Assembly: GCA_963169045.1 (NCBI GenBank)
Contig: CAUJDF010000036.1
Coordinates: forward strand, 1 to 54,643
Reading direction: 5' to 3'
DNA from: Myxococcota bacterium
GTDB lineage: Bacteria > Myxococcota_A > Bradymonadia > UBA7976 > UBA1532
Length of the DNA: 54,643 nt
Shown here: piece by piece, positions 25,039 to 34,700 of the stretch
Position numbering within the stretch: the stretch's first letter is position 1
How the letters are laid out: every line of letters begins with the position of its first letter
Made by a program: the position numbers and the translations under genes
Notes under the pieces: generated by a model
What the model saw: only the letters and a program-made list of their open reading frames with translations
Databases searched by the model: none
Told to the model about the DNA's origin: nothing

Positions 25039-25647
25039 ATGACGACCACGATGTTGAAGTGGCTGTGTGCGGCGGCGGTGGCGATCAGCGGCGGCTCCGC
25101 CCTGGCACAGGGCGCCGGCGACGTCGAGACGGATCCGGGCATGCAGCCGCCGGGCGGCGGCTCGACGACCCCGGGTCAGATGGGCACGCAGGGCGCCGGA
25201 AAGACGGGCCAGCAGGGACAGCTCGGGCAGCAGGCCCAGATGCAGGGCCAGCACGTCCGTCTGTCGAGCCTGAACAAGGAGGAGATCAAGCAGGTGCAGC
25301 AGGCGCTGCAGCAGCAGGGCATCTATCAGGGGCCGATCGACGGCGTGGCCGGCCCCGAGACGTACGCCGCGGTCGGCGCCTTCCAGCAGAAGCAGGGCGG
25401 CCGCGTGAGCGGGCACCTCGACCAGCAGACCGCGCAGGCGCTGGGCGTGAGCTTCGGTGACATCCAGCCGGTCCGCGGCGGCGACGAGCCGGAGCCGATG
25501 CAGCAGCCGCAGCCGCTGCCCGGCGGTGGTACCGAGGGGGGCGGCTCCATCGAGCAGCCCGGCAGCGGCTCGACGGGCGGCGGCGCCACGACCGGCGGCA
25601 GCGAGGGCTCGACGGGCGGCGGCAGCACCGGCGGCGGCGGGCAGTGA
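25039..25647 (+). CDS. Secreted peptidoglycan-binding (PG_binding_1) protein
   Basis: 202 residues from an ATG preceded by GAGGGAGAT. The signal peptide ends in GGSALAQG. A Gly/Gln/Met-rich linker follows, then one peptidoglycan-binding helical module at about residues 77-140: IKQVQQALQQQGIYQGPIDG, VAGPETYAAVGAFQQKQG, VSGHLDQQTAQALGV. This is the standard PF01471-type pattern. The last ~55 residues are a Gly/Ser/Thr-rich tail. It has no catalytic domain, so it is likely a periplasmic protein that anchors to the cell wall. It is divergent from the hypothetical gene at 23863-24822. Confidence 0.9.
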   Translation: MTTTMLKWLCAAAVAISGGSALAQGAGDVETDPGMQPPGGGSTTPGQMGTQGAGKTGQQGQLGQQAQMQGQHVRLSSLNKEEIKQVQQALQQQGIYQGPIDGVAGPETYAAVGAFQQKQGGRVSGHLDQQTAQALGVSFGDIQPVRGGDEPEPMQQPQPLPGGGTEGGGSIEQPGSGSTGGGATTGGSEGSTGGGSTGGGGQ

Positions 25648-25653
25648 GGCCGG

Positions 25654-25683
25654 GCCGCCCCGCGCGGGTCAGCGCGGGGCGGC
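25654..25683. terminator. Bidirectional hairpin between convergent genes
   Basis: GCCGCCCCGCGC pairs perfectly with GCGCGGGGCGGC around the 6-nt loop GGGTCA. The loop contains the TGA stop of the minus-strand gene. There is no T-tract, but the position between two convergent stops (25647 and 25669) suits a two-way terminator or mRNA 3'-end stabiliser. Confidence 0.55.
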
Positions 25684-27483
25684 GGCTGCCGTCGCGCAGG
25701 CCTGGGCCAGGCCGAGCTGGCAGGCCTTCGACCGGAGGCGCTGCGCGGCCGCGGCGTCGGCGGGGATGCCGTCGCCGCGCTCGTGCATCAGGCCGAGGTT
25801 CGCGCAGGCGGTGGCCGCACCCGCGTCGCAGGCCCGTTCCAGGGCCGCCGCCGCGCGGGCGGGATCGCGCGGCACCGGACGATCGGCGAAGCGGCCGGCG
25901 AGGTGGATGGCCGCGGCCTGCTCGCAAAGCTGCGGCGCGCCCGATCGGTCGCAGGCCTTCGCCACGAAGCTGGCGGCGCGCGCCGGGTCCGCGGGGGCGC
26001 CGTCGCCGTGGAGCAGCTGGGCGCTGACGTTCGTGCAGGCGTCGGCGAGGCCGAGCTCGCACGCGGTCGCCGACAGCGCCAGCGCGTCGGCCCGGTCCCG
26101 CTCGACGCCGCGCCCCTCGTAGCGCATCGACGCCAGGTTCGCGCAGGCCTCCGGGTGCCCGGCGGCGCAGGCCGTCTGGTAGTGCCGCGCCGCCTCCACC
26201 GGGTTCGGGGGGGCGGCCCGGCCCTCTTCGAGCGCGACCGCCAGCTCGTTGCACATCGCGGTGCTGCCGTCGGCGCATTGGACGCTGAGCACCCTCAGCC
26301 ACGTCTGGCATGCGTTGCGCCGATCCTCGCCGCACGCCGTCTCCCAGAAGCGCGGCGATGTGCCCGGATGCTTCGCGCCGATGGCGTCGGTGCCCCACAT
26401 GGCGAAGAAGACCACCGACCAGGCCGCCATGTGCAGCGCGTTGGCACCCTTGGGCGACAGGGCGATGGGGAGCTTCCAGGCGGGCGTCCAGCGCTCGATG
26501 GCGCGCACCGACAGGTTCAAGAGGGGCACGCACAGCAGCTTGTCGTAGTGCGTGGGCACGCCGAGCGCGCCCAGCAGCCAGTACAGCACGTAGACGCCGA
26601 TCGCGTAGATGCCGCCGAAGACGAAGCGCCCGAGGCTCGTCCGCGGCGACGTGGCGGGGTCGGTGAAGAGCAGGTGCAGGCCCAGGAACACCGCGATGGG
26701 GATGGACGTGTCGATGAAGAAGTAGACACCGGTCGCGAGGTGGTAGGCGATGCCGAGCAGCCAGAGCATCAACGCCGCGCCGAACGTCATCAGCGTGACG
26801 TGGAAGAGCCACTGGACCACCAGGCCGAGCAGGAAGATCTCCTGGTAGATGTATTCGGGCCGGCCGATCGTGTAGGCGACCTCCGGGCCCCACGTGATGT
26901 GTGTCGTCCCGGTTGCCAGAAGCACCAGCGAGACGACGCTGAGCGAGAACCCGGAGGGGTTGAAGATGTGCGTCTTGCGGCCGTGGCGCTCCCAGCGGAT
27001 CAGCTCCTTGCCGAGGAAGCCGACGATGAGCATCACGAACTGCAGGGCATACCAGTCGTCCTTGAACCACATGAACAGGTTCGTGCTGAAGACGATCGGG
27101 AAGACACCGAAGCCGAAGGACCAGGTCTGGCGGCGCTGCCATGCCAGCAGCGCCGTGAAGGCATAGCCGAAGGCGACCTGACCGAGCAGGAGCGGGATCT
27201 CGGCGTACACCGGCTCCCAGTACCAGCCCCAGTACGCGTACACGGAGCTGTGCATGAAGAGCTGGACCCAGTGCGGCTTGCGGATCTCCACCGCGTACTT
27301 CATCTCGAGGCGACTGCGCAGGACGAGCAGGTACCAGACCAGCAGGCCCAGCGCAGCGCCACGGAACGACCACGCCACGGCCGGGGCGGCGGTGGCGCGG
27401 GGGAGGAAGCTGAGCGCGGTGAGGACGACGATGGCGGCGGCCGGCACGAGCCGCGCGCCCGACAGGCGGGATCTCTCTGTCAT
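25669..27483 (-). CDS. RnfD/NqrB-like membrane protein fused to Sel1 repeats
   Basis: 604 residues. Residues ~15-390 are a polytopic membrane region of about 9-10 segments. They contain KTHIFNPSGFSLS and LHLLFTDPATSPRTSLGRFVFGGIYA, which match the conserved FNP and TDPxTSP-G-R features of the NQR2/RnfD/UnbU family (membrane subunits in flavin-linked electron transfer). Residues ~390-604 are about five Sel1-type repeats with paired cysteines (CAAGHPEACANLASMRYEGRG), normally a protein-protein interaction module, possibly on the periplasmic side. No classic FMN-attachment S(G)AT motif was located with certainty. The ATG is 7 nt beyond the preA stop, so it is in one operon with preT and preA. 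It may pass electrons between those enzymes and the membrane. Confidence 0.75.
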   Translation of the reverse strand: MTERSRLSGARLVPAAAIVVLTALSFLPRATAAPAVAWSFRGAALGLLVWYLLVLRSRLEMKYAVEIRKPHWVQLFMHSSVYAYWGWYWEPVYAEIPLLLGQVAFGYAFTALLAWQRRQTWSFGFGVFPIVFSTNLFMWFKDDWYALQFVMLIVGFLGKELIRWERHGRKTHIFNPSGFSLSVVSLVLLATGTTHITWGPEVAYTIGRPEYIYQEIFLLGLVVQWLFHVTLMTFGAALMLWLLGIAYHLATGVYFFIDTSIPIAVFLGLHLLFTDPATSPRTSLGRFVFGGIYAIGVYVLYWLLGALGVPTHYDKLLCVPLLNLSVRAIERWTPAWKLPIALSPKGANALHMAAWSVVFFAMWGTDAIGAKHPGTSPRFWETACGEDRRNACQTWLRVLSVQCADGSTAMCNELAVALEEGRAAPPNPVEAARHYQTACAAGHPEACANLASMRYEGRGVERDRADALALSATACELGLADACTNVSAQLLHGDGAPADPARAASFVAKACDRSGAPQLCEQAAAIHLAGRFADRPVPRDPARAAAALERACDAGAATACANLGLMHERGDGIPADAAAAQRLRSKACQLGLAQACATAAAAPR

Positions 27484-27490
27484 GCCCTCT

Positions 27491-28762
27491 CTAGTGGACG
27501 CCCTTCTTGGGGCGCAGCGCCGCGCCTTCGCCCACGTGCTGGTTCCACGTGGCGGGCGTGAAGCCATTGTCGACCGGTGCCATGGTGATGCATCCCTCGA
27601 CGGGACAGACGATCTGGCAGAGGTTGCAGCCGACGCACTCCGACTCGTCGACCACCGGCACCCGCAGCTCGCCCGTGGGCGGGTGGATGCACTGGTGGGC
27701 GCCGTCGTGACACGCGACCATGCACTTGTAGCAGCCGATGCACTTGCTGGCGTCGATCTTCGCGACCGTCTCGTAGTTGAGGTTGAGGTCGCCCCACTCC
27801 GAGTACTGCGACACCGCCTTGCCGACCATCTGGTCGACGGTCTCGAAGCCATGCGTGCGCATGTACTCCTCGAGCCCTTCGATCATGTCCTCGACGATGC
27901 GATAGCCCTCGAGCATCACGGCGGTGCAGACCTGCACCGACGTCGAGCCGAGCAGGATGAACTCGACGGCGTCGCGCCAGTTGGACACGCCGCCGATGCC
28001 GCTGATCGGGAGGTTGAACTCGTGGTCGCGGGCGAGCTGGGCGACCATGTGCATCGCGATCGGCTTCACGGCCGCGCCGCAGTAGCCGCCGTTCGTCGAC
28101 AGGCCGCCGACCCGGGGCTCGGGCACGAAGCGGTCGATGTCGACGCCGATGATGCTCTTGATGGTGTTGATCAGCGAGACGCCGTGGGCGCCGCCGCGCT
28201 GGGCCGCCCGGCCGTGCGGCAGGATGTCGCTGACGTTCGGCGTGAGCTTCACGAGCACGGGCACCGTCGAAAACTCGACGGCCCACGAGGTGATGCGCTC
28301 GTTGATCTTCGGCTCCTGCCCGACCGCGGATCCCATGCCGCGCTCGCACATGCCGTGCGGGCAGCCGAAGTTGAGCTCGAGCCCGTCGGCGCCGGCATCG
28401 ATCGAGCGCTTGATGATGTCCTGCCACTCGTCGCGGCTCTCCACCATCAGCGACACGATGACCGCGTGGTTCGGGTACTGCTTCTTGACGTCGTAGATCT
28501 CGCGGAAGTTCGTCTCGAGCGGGCGGTCGGTGATGAGCTCGATGTTGTTGAAGCCGACGCCGCGCTTGCCGCCGTAGTTCAGCCCGCCGAAGCGCGAGGA
28601 CACGTTCTGGATGGGCTGCCCCAGCGTCTTCCAGACGGCGCCGCCCCAGCCGTGATCGAAGGCGCGCTTGATCTGGTCGCCGGAGTTCGTCGGCGGGGCC
28701 GACGCCAGCCAGAAGGGATTCGGCGAAAGGATGCCCGCCGTGTTCGTGCGGAGATCAGGCAT
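27491..28762 (-). CDS. preA: NAD-dependent dihydropyrimidine dehydrogenase subunit PreA
   Basis: 423 residues. It is the FMN-containing half of the enzyme that reduces uracil and thymine to 5,6-dihydropyrimidines with NAD(P)H. The N-terminal ~320 residues are the dihydroorotate-dehydrogenase-like barrel: NPFWLASAPPTNSG, GAVWKTLG, GLELNFGCPHG, VLVKLTPNVSDI, ISGIGGVSNWRDAVEFILLGS. The C terminus carries two 4Fe-4S clusters, CIGCYKCMVACHDG and CVGCNLCQIVCPVEG. Length and motifs are those of PreA. The ATG at 28762 overlaps the end of preT by 8 nt. The barrel could serve a related pyrimidine-like substrate; the sequence does not decide. Confidence 0.93.
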   Translation of the reverse strand: MPDLRTNTAGILSPNPFWLASAPPTNSGDQIKRAFDHGWGGAVWKTLGQPIQNVSSRFGGLNYGGKRGVGFNNIELITDRPLETNFREIYDVKKQYPNHAVIVSLMVESRDEWQDIIKRSIDAGADGLELNFGCPHGMCERGMGSAVGQEPKINERITSWAVEFSTVPVLVKLTPNVSDILPHGRAAQRGGAHGVSLINTIKSIIGVDIDRFVPEPRVGGLSTNGGYCGAAVKPIAMHMVAQLARDHEFNLPISGIGGVSNWRDAVEFILLGSTSVQVCTAVMLEGYRIVEDMIEGLEEYMRTHGFETVDQMVGKAVSQYSEWGDLNLNYETVAKIDASKCIGCYKCMVACHDGAHQCIHPPTGELRVPVVDESECVGCNLCQIVCPVEGCITMAPVDNGFTPATWNQHVGEGAALRPKKGVH

Positions 28763-30086
28763 GGAGCGGAGCCTCCGTCTTGCGAGCGGGCGCGCTGGCC
28801 AGCCACGCGTCGATCGCGCGCGCGGCGGCCTTGCCTTCGGCCGCGGCGTTGACCACTTCCTTGCCGCCGTTGGCGCAGTCGCCGCCGGCGTACCAGCCCG
28901 GGCGCCCCGTGAAGCCGTCGGCATCGGTGACGATGCGGCCGCCGTCGAGCGTGATGCCGTCGAGGCCGGCGAGCAGGTCGCCGAGCTTCGACTGGCCGAC
29001 GGCCAGCAGCGCCAGGTCGATCTCGAGCGTCGTCCACTCGCCGGTGGGCTTCTTGTCGGCCCCGAGCCGCGCGAGCCGGACGCGCTGCAGCTTGCCGTCG
29101 CCCTCGTACGCCAGCGGGAGCGCGCGCCAGATGGCGCGGGCGCCCTCGACGCGCGCGGCGTGCCACTCGTGGTGGTAGCCGCTCATGCCCGGCTCGTCGC
29201 CGCGGTAGAGCATGTAGACCTCGGGCACGCCGAGGCCGATGAGCTCGCGCACCGCGTCGATGGCGGTGTTGCCGCCGCCGACGACCGCCGCTCGGCGCAC
29301 GTCGGCGAGGTCGACGGTGCCGAGCTTGAACTTCTCGATGAACTCGACGGCGCCCGACACGCCGGGCAACTGCTCGCCGGGCGTGCGCAGGAACTTGTCG
29401 GGCCCGAGACCGAGGCCGACGAAGACGGCGTCGTGCTTCGCCTCGAGGTCGGCCCAGGCGACGTCGCGGCCGATCTCGACGCCGAGGCGGACGTCGATGC
29501 CGCCGATGCCGAGCACCCACTCGACCTCGTCGAGCGCGCGGTCCGCCCGCATCTTGTAAGGCGCGACGCCGTTGGTGTTCAGGCCGCCGAGGTACGTGCG
29601 CTTCTCGTAGATCGTGACCGCGTGGCCGAGCCGGCGCAGCTCGTGGGCCGCGGCGAGCGAGGCCGGGCCGCCGCCGACCAGGGCGACGCTGCGCCCGGTG
29701 TCGGAGCCGGCCTGGAAGAAGCGCCAGCCGTTCTCGAACGCCTCGTCGGTGCTGAACCGCTGCAGTCGCCCGATGTTGATCGGGGGGATGCCCATGGCGT
29801 TGTAGACGCAGGACCCGACGCAGAGCACCTCGACCGGGCAGACGCGGGCGCAGCTCATCCCGAGGATGTTGCTGGCGAAGATCGTCTTCGCCGAGCCCTT
29901 CACGTTGCCGGTGGCGATCTTGCGGATGAACGACGGGATGTCGATCCCGGTCGGACAGGCCGTGATGCACGGCGCGTCGTGACAGTGCAGGCAGCGGTTG
30001 GCCTCGGCGACGGCCTGGTCCTTCGTGTAGGCCGGCTTGTAGTCGTCGAAGGCGCTCTCGCTCCGCCGGTTCGGTACCTCGGACAT
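28755..30086 (-). CDS. preT: NAD-dependent dihydropyrimidine dehydrogenase subunit PreT
   Basis: 443 residues from an ATG with GGGAGGGGGG just upstream. It is the flavoprotein partner of PreA, taking electrons from NAD(P)H through FAD and Fe-S clusters. Eight cysteines near the N terminus (C32, C35, C40, C44 and C79, C83, C89, C93) have the spacing of two 4Fe-4S clusters of the GltD type. FAD-binding VALVGGGPASLAAAHELRRLG is at about residue 134, and the NAD(P)-binding AAVVGGGNTAIDA follows near residue 280. The C-terminal GWYAGGDCANGGKEVVNAAAEG is the second FAD-contact motif. It is first in the operon preT-preA-RnfD-like. Confidence 0.93.
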   Translation of the reverse strand: MSEVPNRRSESAFDDYKPAYTKDQAVAEANRCLHCHDAPCITACPTGIDIPSFIRKIATGNVKGSAKTIFASNILGMSCARVCPVEVLCVGSCVYNAMGIPPINIGRLQRFSTDEAFENGWRFFQAGSDTGRSVALVGGGPASLAAAHELRRLGHAVTIYEKRTYLGGLNTNGVAPYKMRADRALDEVEWVLGIGGIDVRLGVEIGRDVAWADLEAKHDAVFVGLGLGPDKFLRTPGEQLPGVSGAVEFIEKFKLGTVDLADVRRAAVVGGGNTAIDAVRELIGLGVPEVYMLYRGDEPGMSGYHHEWHAARVEGARAIWRALPLAYEGDGKLQRVRLARLGADKKPTGEWTTLEIDLALLAVGQSKLGDLLAGLDGITLDGGRIVTDADGFTGRPGWYAGGDCANGGKEVVNAAAEGKAAARAIDAWLASAPARKTEAPLHA

Positions 30087-30176
30087 TCCCCCCTCCCGGC
30101 CGGTCCCGGCCACGGAGGGCGAGCATAGACCCTCACCCATCCGGGTGCAAAGCAGGGCGGCGAGCGACCGGCAAAC

Positions 30177-30593
30177 TCAGTTGCCGGTGGGGCTTCGGGC
30201 TTCGATGGCGGCGGGGAAGGCGGCGGCGGGGCGGCTCTCGTTGCCGATGGCGAAGCCGCCGTTGCGGCTGGCCTCGGGCGCGGGGGCGGGCAGCGGGCCG
30301 GTGCTCGGGCGGGACGCGGGCGCGGCGTCGGCCCAGCCGCTGACGATGATGCCATCGTAGACGACGTTCCCGGAGGGATGCCGCTTCATCATCGGCTTGA
30401 CGACGAGCCCCTCGGCGGTCAGACGGCGCTCGATGGCCTGCCGCTGCGCGAACTGGAACTCCTCGCTGAACGGGAGGAGGACGTCGCGTTCGCCGTTACG
30501 GGCGGCCTCTTTCAGGCGCTCGATGACGGCCGCGTAGGCTTCTTCGGGAAATGACTGCTGGTAGATGGACTTCAGCGCTTCCTTCAGACTCAC
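30177..30593 (-). CDS. Small hypothetical protein
   Basis: 138 residues from a GTG preceded by a run of G residues that can act as a ribosome binding site. The in-frame upstream extension to 30683 has no better start. Residues 1-75 are helical and charged (SLKEALKSIYQQSFPEEAYAAVIERLKEAA, then FSEEFQFAQRQAIERRLTAEG), followed by a short hydrophobic strand NVVYDGIIVSGW and a Pro/Ala-rich disordered tail. There is no signal peptide. I do not recognise a family. Confidence 0.65.
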   Translation of the reverse strand: MSLKEALKSIYQQSFPEEAYAAVIERLKEAARNGERDVLLPFSEEFQFAQRQAIERRLTAEGLVVKPMMKRHPSGNVVYDGIIVSGWADAAPASRPSTGPLPAPAPEASRNGGFAIGNESRPAAAFPAAIEARSPTGN

Positions 30594-30805
30594 GACGCCC
30601 CCCCCGGAGTTGAGCGGCCCACGTCGGTCCATGACGTCGGGGCCCGCACAATTCACCTGCCTGCCTGCTGGCGCGTCGTCCATGACTGCCGAGTGCGCCC
30701 CTCAACGTGCCGGAATCGTCGACCCGCTGCAACGGGGTTTCATGAAAATTTCTGGTGGCAGTGTAATTGAGTGTAGGTCAATCGGAGGATATCGGGGCTC
30801 GGGTG

Positions 30806-31636
30806 TCAGGCGATCCGACGATCGACCCGCTGCACCCAGGTCCGGTCCGGCTCGTAGCCGAGGCGCACCAGCATGTCGCCGTGGAGGTGGTCGAAGGTCT
30901 CCGCCGTCTCGCGGGTGAAGTGGTTCCGCCAGTCGCCGGCGATGCCCTTGCGCTTGAAGTCGCCGCGGTCCTCCTGTCCGGGCCGGCGGCCGGTCTGCTT
31001 CTGGAAGCTGAACTTCGCGACGCTGGCCCGCAGGCGGTCGGCGTCGATGGGCGCGCCGGTGTGGGCGGGGAGCGCCGTCGCCAGCGTGCCCGCGGTGTCG
31101 GCGAGCAGCGCCTCGTAGCTCAACGTCACCACGCCGGGCCGGTCGAACGCCCACTCGGCGCAGTGCACGTGCCATGGGACGCGCGTGCCGGTCGGATGCC
31201 TCGCCTCGTGCTCGATGAAGCGCGGCAGCAGGCCCGCGGCGTCGGCCGGATCGAAGCGCGGGCCGAAGAGGCGGCGGTAGGTGCGCTCGTGCGGGTCGAC
31301 CTCGCCGCGCCGGCGTGCCAGGTCGATCTGCCGCATGCGGTAGAAGAACAGCGAGACCATCACGTCCCGCCCGTCGCGGTAGAGGTAGAAGACGCGGCGC
31401 AGCCGCGGGGAGTACCGCCAGTGGCCGTGCACCACGCACGAGCAGCCCATCGGCATCACGGTGTGCTGCGGAAAAGGGATCTGCAGGTAGTCGGCGATCA
31501 GGGAGCCCAGCCAGGTGCCTCCGGACTTCTGGTACTCCATCACATAGTAGAAGGGGAACTGCTCGCCCCAGACCGCGCCCAGCAGCCGCGTGCCGTGGGT
31601 GCCGAAGCGCTGCAGGTTCCGCCGGATCAGGCCCAT
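30806..31636 (-). CDS. Sulfotransferase
   Basis: 276 residues. It transfers sulfate from PAPS to a hydroxyl or amino group. The 5'-phosphosulfate loop is EYQKSGGTWLGSLIADYL near residue 30. The 3'-phosphate-binding segment is FYLYRDGRDVMVSLFFY near residue 80, with Arg and Ser in the usual places. The C-terminal region has KRKGIAGDWRNHFT, the family's GxxGxW-type nucleotide contact. The ATG at 31636 was chosen because GGAGG lies 8 nt upstream. It lies near glycosyltransferase and polysaccharide genes, so a sulfated surface glycan or lipid is a reasonable but unproven product. It diverges from the MYXO-CTERM protein at 31787. Confidence 0.88.
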   Translation of the reverse strand: MGLIRRNLQRFGTHGTRLLGAVWGEQFPFYYVMEYQKSGGTWLGSLIADYLQIPFPQHTVMPMGCSCVVHGHWRYSPRLRRVFYLYRDGRDVMVSLFFYRMRQIDLARRRGEVDPHERTYRRLFGPRFDPADAAGLLPRFIEHEARHPTGTRVPWHVHCAEWAFDRPGVVTLSYEALLADTAGTLATALPAHTGAPIDADRLRASVAKFSFQKQTGRRPGQEDRGDFKRKGIAGDWRNHFTRETAETFDHLHGDMLVRLGYEPDRTWVQRVDRRIA

Positions 31637-31786
31637 CGTCTTCGCCTCCGAGGTCGGCGCCAGCATGCCGCAGGCGTGTACAGGAATCGACCCCGGGCGC
31701 GATGGGGCTGCTTCGGTCGGGGTCTGCTGGAAACGGCGCGCGCGGTCGCCACAATGGCGGAGCGGCGGGGAGCGAATGGAGGGAAG

Positions 31787-34700
31787 ATGAAGAGGCTTGC
31801 ACGCGGGGCGGCGTGGTCGGTCCTGCTGCTCGCGCTGGCGCCCGAGGCGCGCGCCTGGCCCGTTCCTGGGGGCGACGCTGCCCGCTCGCGCATCGTCCAA
31901 GGCACCGCCGGGCTCAAGGCGCCGGCCGTCCGGTGGCGGCGCCAGATCGGCGACCGCGCGCCCGAGGGCACGGTGCTCGCCGCCGACGTGAACGGCGACG
32001 GCACCGTCGAGCTGGTGACCACGCGCGGCGGCCGCGTCGACGTCTTCGGGCTCGACGGCCGCCTCGGCTGGAGCACGCCGCCGCTCGGCGTCGACCGCAT
32101 CGGCGGCCTCTTCGATTTCGACGGCGACGGGCGGCGCGAGGTCCTGGCGCAGAGCGCGCGCGGCGTCCAGATCGTCGACGCCACCACCGGCCGCCTGCGC
32201 TGGGCGTCGCCCGAGGGCCGCTACGAGCGCGTCGGCGCCGTCCTCGTCGGCGACGTGGACGGCGATCGGCTCCCTGACCTCTTCGTGGCCGAGACGAGCT
32301 GCGGCGCCAGCCGGCGCGGGCCCGCCCACGTCTACGGCTTCGCCGGCGGCTTCGACGGCGAGCGGCAACGCGCGGAGATCGGTGCGCCGCGGTCGTACTG
32401 GTGCGGGCTGTGGCACACGCTCGCCGATCTCGACGGCGACGGGCTGCCCGAGGTGGTGGTGCCCGACCGCGACCAGTTCCGGGCGTTCGATCCGCGCACC
32501 GGCGCGCAGGCCTTCGCCGGCGACGACCTCGAGCCGGAGCCGAACCACGTGGCGCCCCACCGCAACGTCGACGTCCTGCCCGAGGGGGACGGCGGCCGCG
32601 CCGACGAGATCCTGGCCATCGTCGACACCGGCTTCGGCGACGACGCGCGCCGCGAGCTCATGCTGCTCGACGTGGCCGACCGCGGCGACTCGCGGCGGCT
32701 GGCCCCGGTCTGGCGCGCGCCGCTGCCCGCCGCCGTCGAGCTCGACGCCGAGCGCGCCGAGGTGGTGCGGGTCGGCGACGAGGCGACGCTGCTGATCTCC
32801 GTCTACGAGGGCGAGGGCTGGAGCCTCCGCTTCGTCGACGCGGCGACGGGCGAGGAGCGACGGCGCGTGCCGGATGCGCGGCTGCTCGGCGCGGTCGACG
32901 TCGACGGCGACGGCGTGCCGGAGCTCGTGACGCGCGACGGCGACGCGCGGGCGCCCGCCGTGTTCGGGCGCGTCGCGCTGCGCGGCTTCGACGGCGCGGA
33001 GCGCTGGGCGGTCGACCGCGCGCGCGCGCTCTCGCGGAGCCGCCTGCCGGCAGAGGTGGGTGTCTCGTCCGAGCGCGACGCGCTGCGCACCGTGGCCACG
33101 CCCGAGGGGCCGCGCCTCGCGCTCCTGCGCGACGACGACGGCGACGAGGCCGCCGACGCGCTCGAGATCTACGACGCGGGCGGCGACGCCGCGGCGCGCC
33201 GCGCGCTCACCGGCACCCCGGGCGTCGTCCCGCGGGACGGGGCGCTCGACGGCCTGCCGCTCGTGCTCTCGCTGGCCGACGGTGAGCTGGCCGCGTTCGA
33301 CGCCGGCCTGAACCTCGTCATCGACGCCGACGGCAACGGCGTCCCGGACGTCGCGGCGCCCTCGGGCCTGGCGAAGGTCATCGCCGCGGACGTGCTCGGC
33401 GACGGGACGCCCGATCCCATCGTGCTCACGCCGAGCGGGCGCCTGCTCGTCCTCGACGACGAGGGCATGCCCGTGTGGACGCGGCGCCTGCGCGCCGGCA
33501 GCGAGCACCCCCAGGCGGGGCAGCTCGTGCCCGGCGGCGCGCTCGAGATCGTGGCCCCCGACGGCCGCACGGCGGGCGAGCTCGGCTGGGTCATGCTCGA
33601 CGGCGCCACCGGCGAGCCGCGCTGGCGCCACGGCCTCTCGTCGAGCGACTACCGGCAGCTCGGCGCGGTCGTGCTGGCCGACCTGAACGCCGATGGCGCC
33701 GACGACGTGGTGCGGCTCGAGCAGCGCCGGGCCGACGACTTCCTCGTGGTGACGGCGCTCTCCGGACCGGACGGCCGCGTGCTCTGGCAGAATACGTTCG
33801 CCCGCGCCGGCGACAGCTGGGTGGGCCGCGGCCTCACCGCGATCTCGGTCCCCGAAGGGACGCTGCGCCTGCTGCTCGCCGACAGCGCCTCGCTGCACGT
33901 CATCGACGCCGCGACGGGCGGCATCCGCGGCAGCGCCACCACGGTCAACGCCGGCGGCCGCGTGCAGCAGACGGGCGGCGACCCGCCGCTGGCGCGCACC
34001 GGCGCCAACGGACCCATCGAGCTGCTCGACGAGGACCTGCGCGTCGTCTGGACGGCGCCCGAAGAGGGTCCGAACCGCGCCTGGCTCAACCAGGTGGCCA
34101 CGGTCGTCGGCGGCGACGAGGTCTGGGCGGTGCCGGGCGGCGGGCAGCCGCTCGTCCGCTACCGGCTGCAGGACGGCACGGTGATCGATCGCGTCGGCCT
34201 CGCCAACGGCGCGCTGCAGACGCCGCCGTTCACGAACCTCGCCGATCCCGGCTTCGTGACCGCCATCGACGATCTCTTCGGACAGAGCACGCCGGGCGCG
34301 CTGGTCGCCGCCGGCGACGGGTTTCTCTACGCGTTCGCCGCCAACGGCACGCTGCGCTGGCAGCTGCCGCTCCTGGCGGGGCTCGGCGATCCGGCGGTGG
34401 CCGACGTCGACGGCGACGGCGAGCTCGAGGTGATCGTGCCGGCGGGCGACGCGACGGTGTCCCGAGTCGACAAGCCGGGCGTCGAGGCGCCCGCGGCGGT
34501 CTGGGACGACGACGGCACGACCCCGGCCGGCAGCGCCGAGGCGGACCTCGACGAGACGCGGCAATACACGGTGCTCGGCGCCGACTGGCCGGCGGTCGAC
34601 GGCGTCGACGGCTACGAGGCGCGCGTCGTCGGGCCCGGCGCGATGGAGGTCGCGCCCTGGACGGACGCGCTCGAGCCGAGGGTCCGCTTCGAGGGGCTCC

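Noticed and set aside
30725-30785. AT-rich stretch with TTGACC and a TGGCAG-N5-TTGA pattern as a promoter
   Set aside because: No matching -10 at 16-18 bp for the first, and the second has GA instead of GC and points at no nearby gene.
30594-30805. Small ORFs between the hypothetical protein and the sulfotransferase
   Set aside because: No ribosome site, mixed codon bias, no family resemblance; treated as intergenic.
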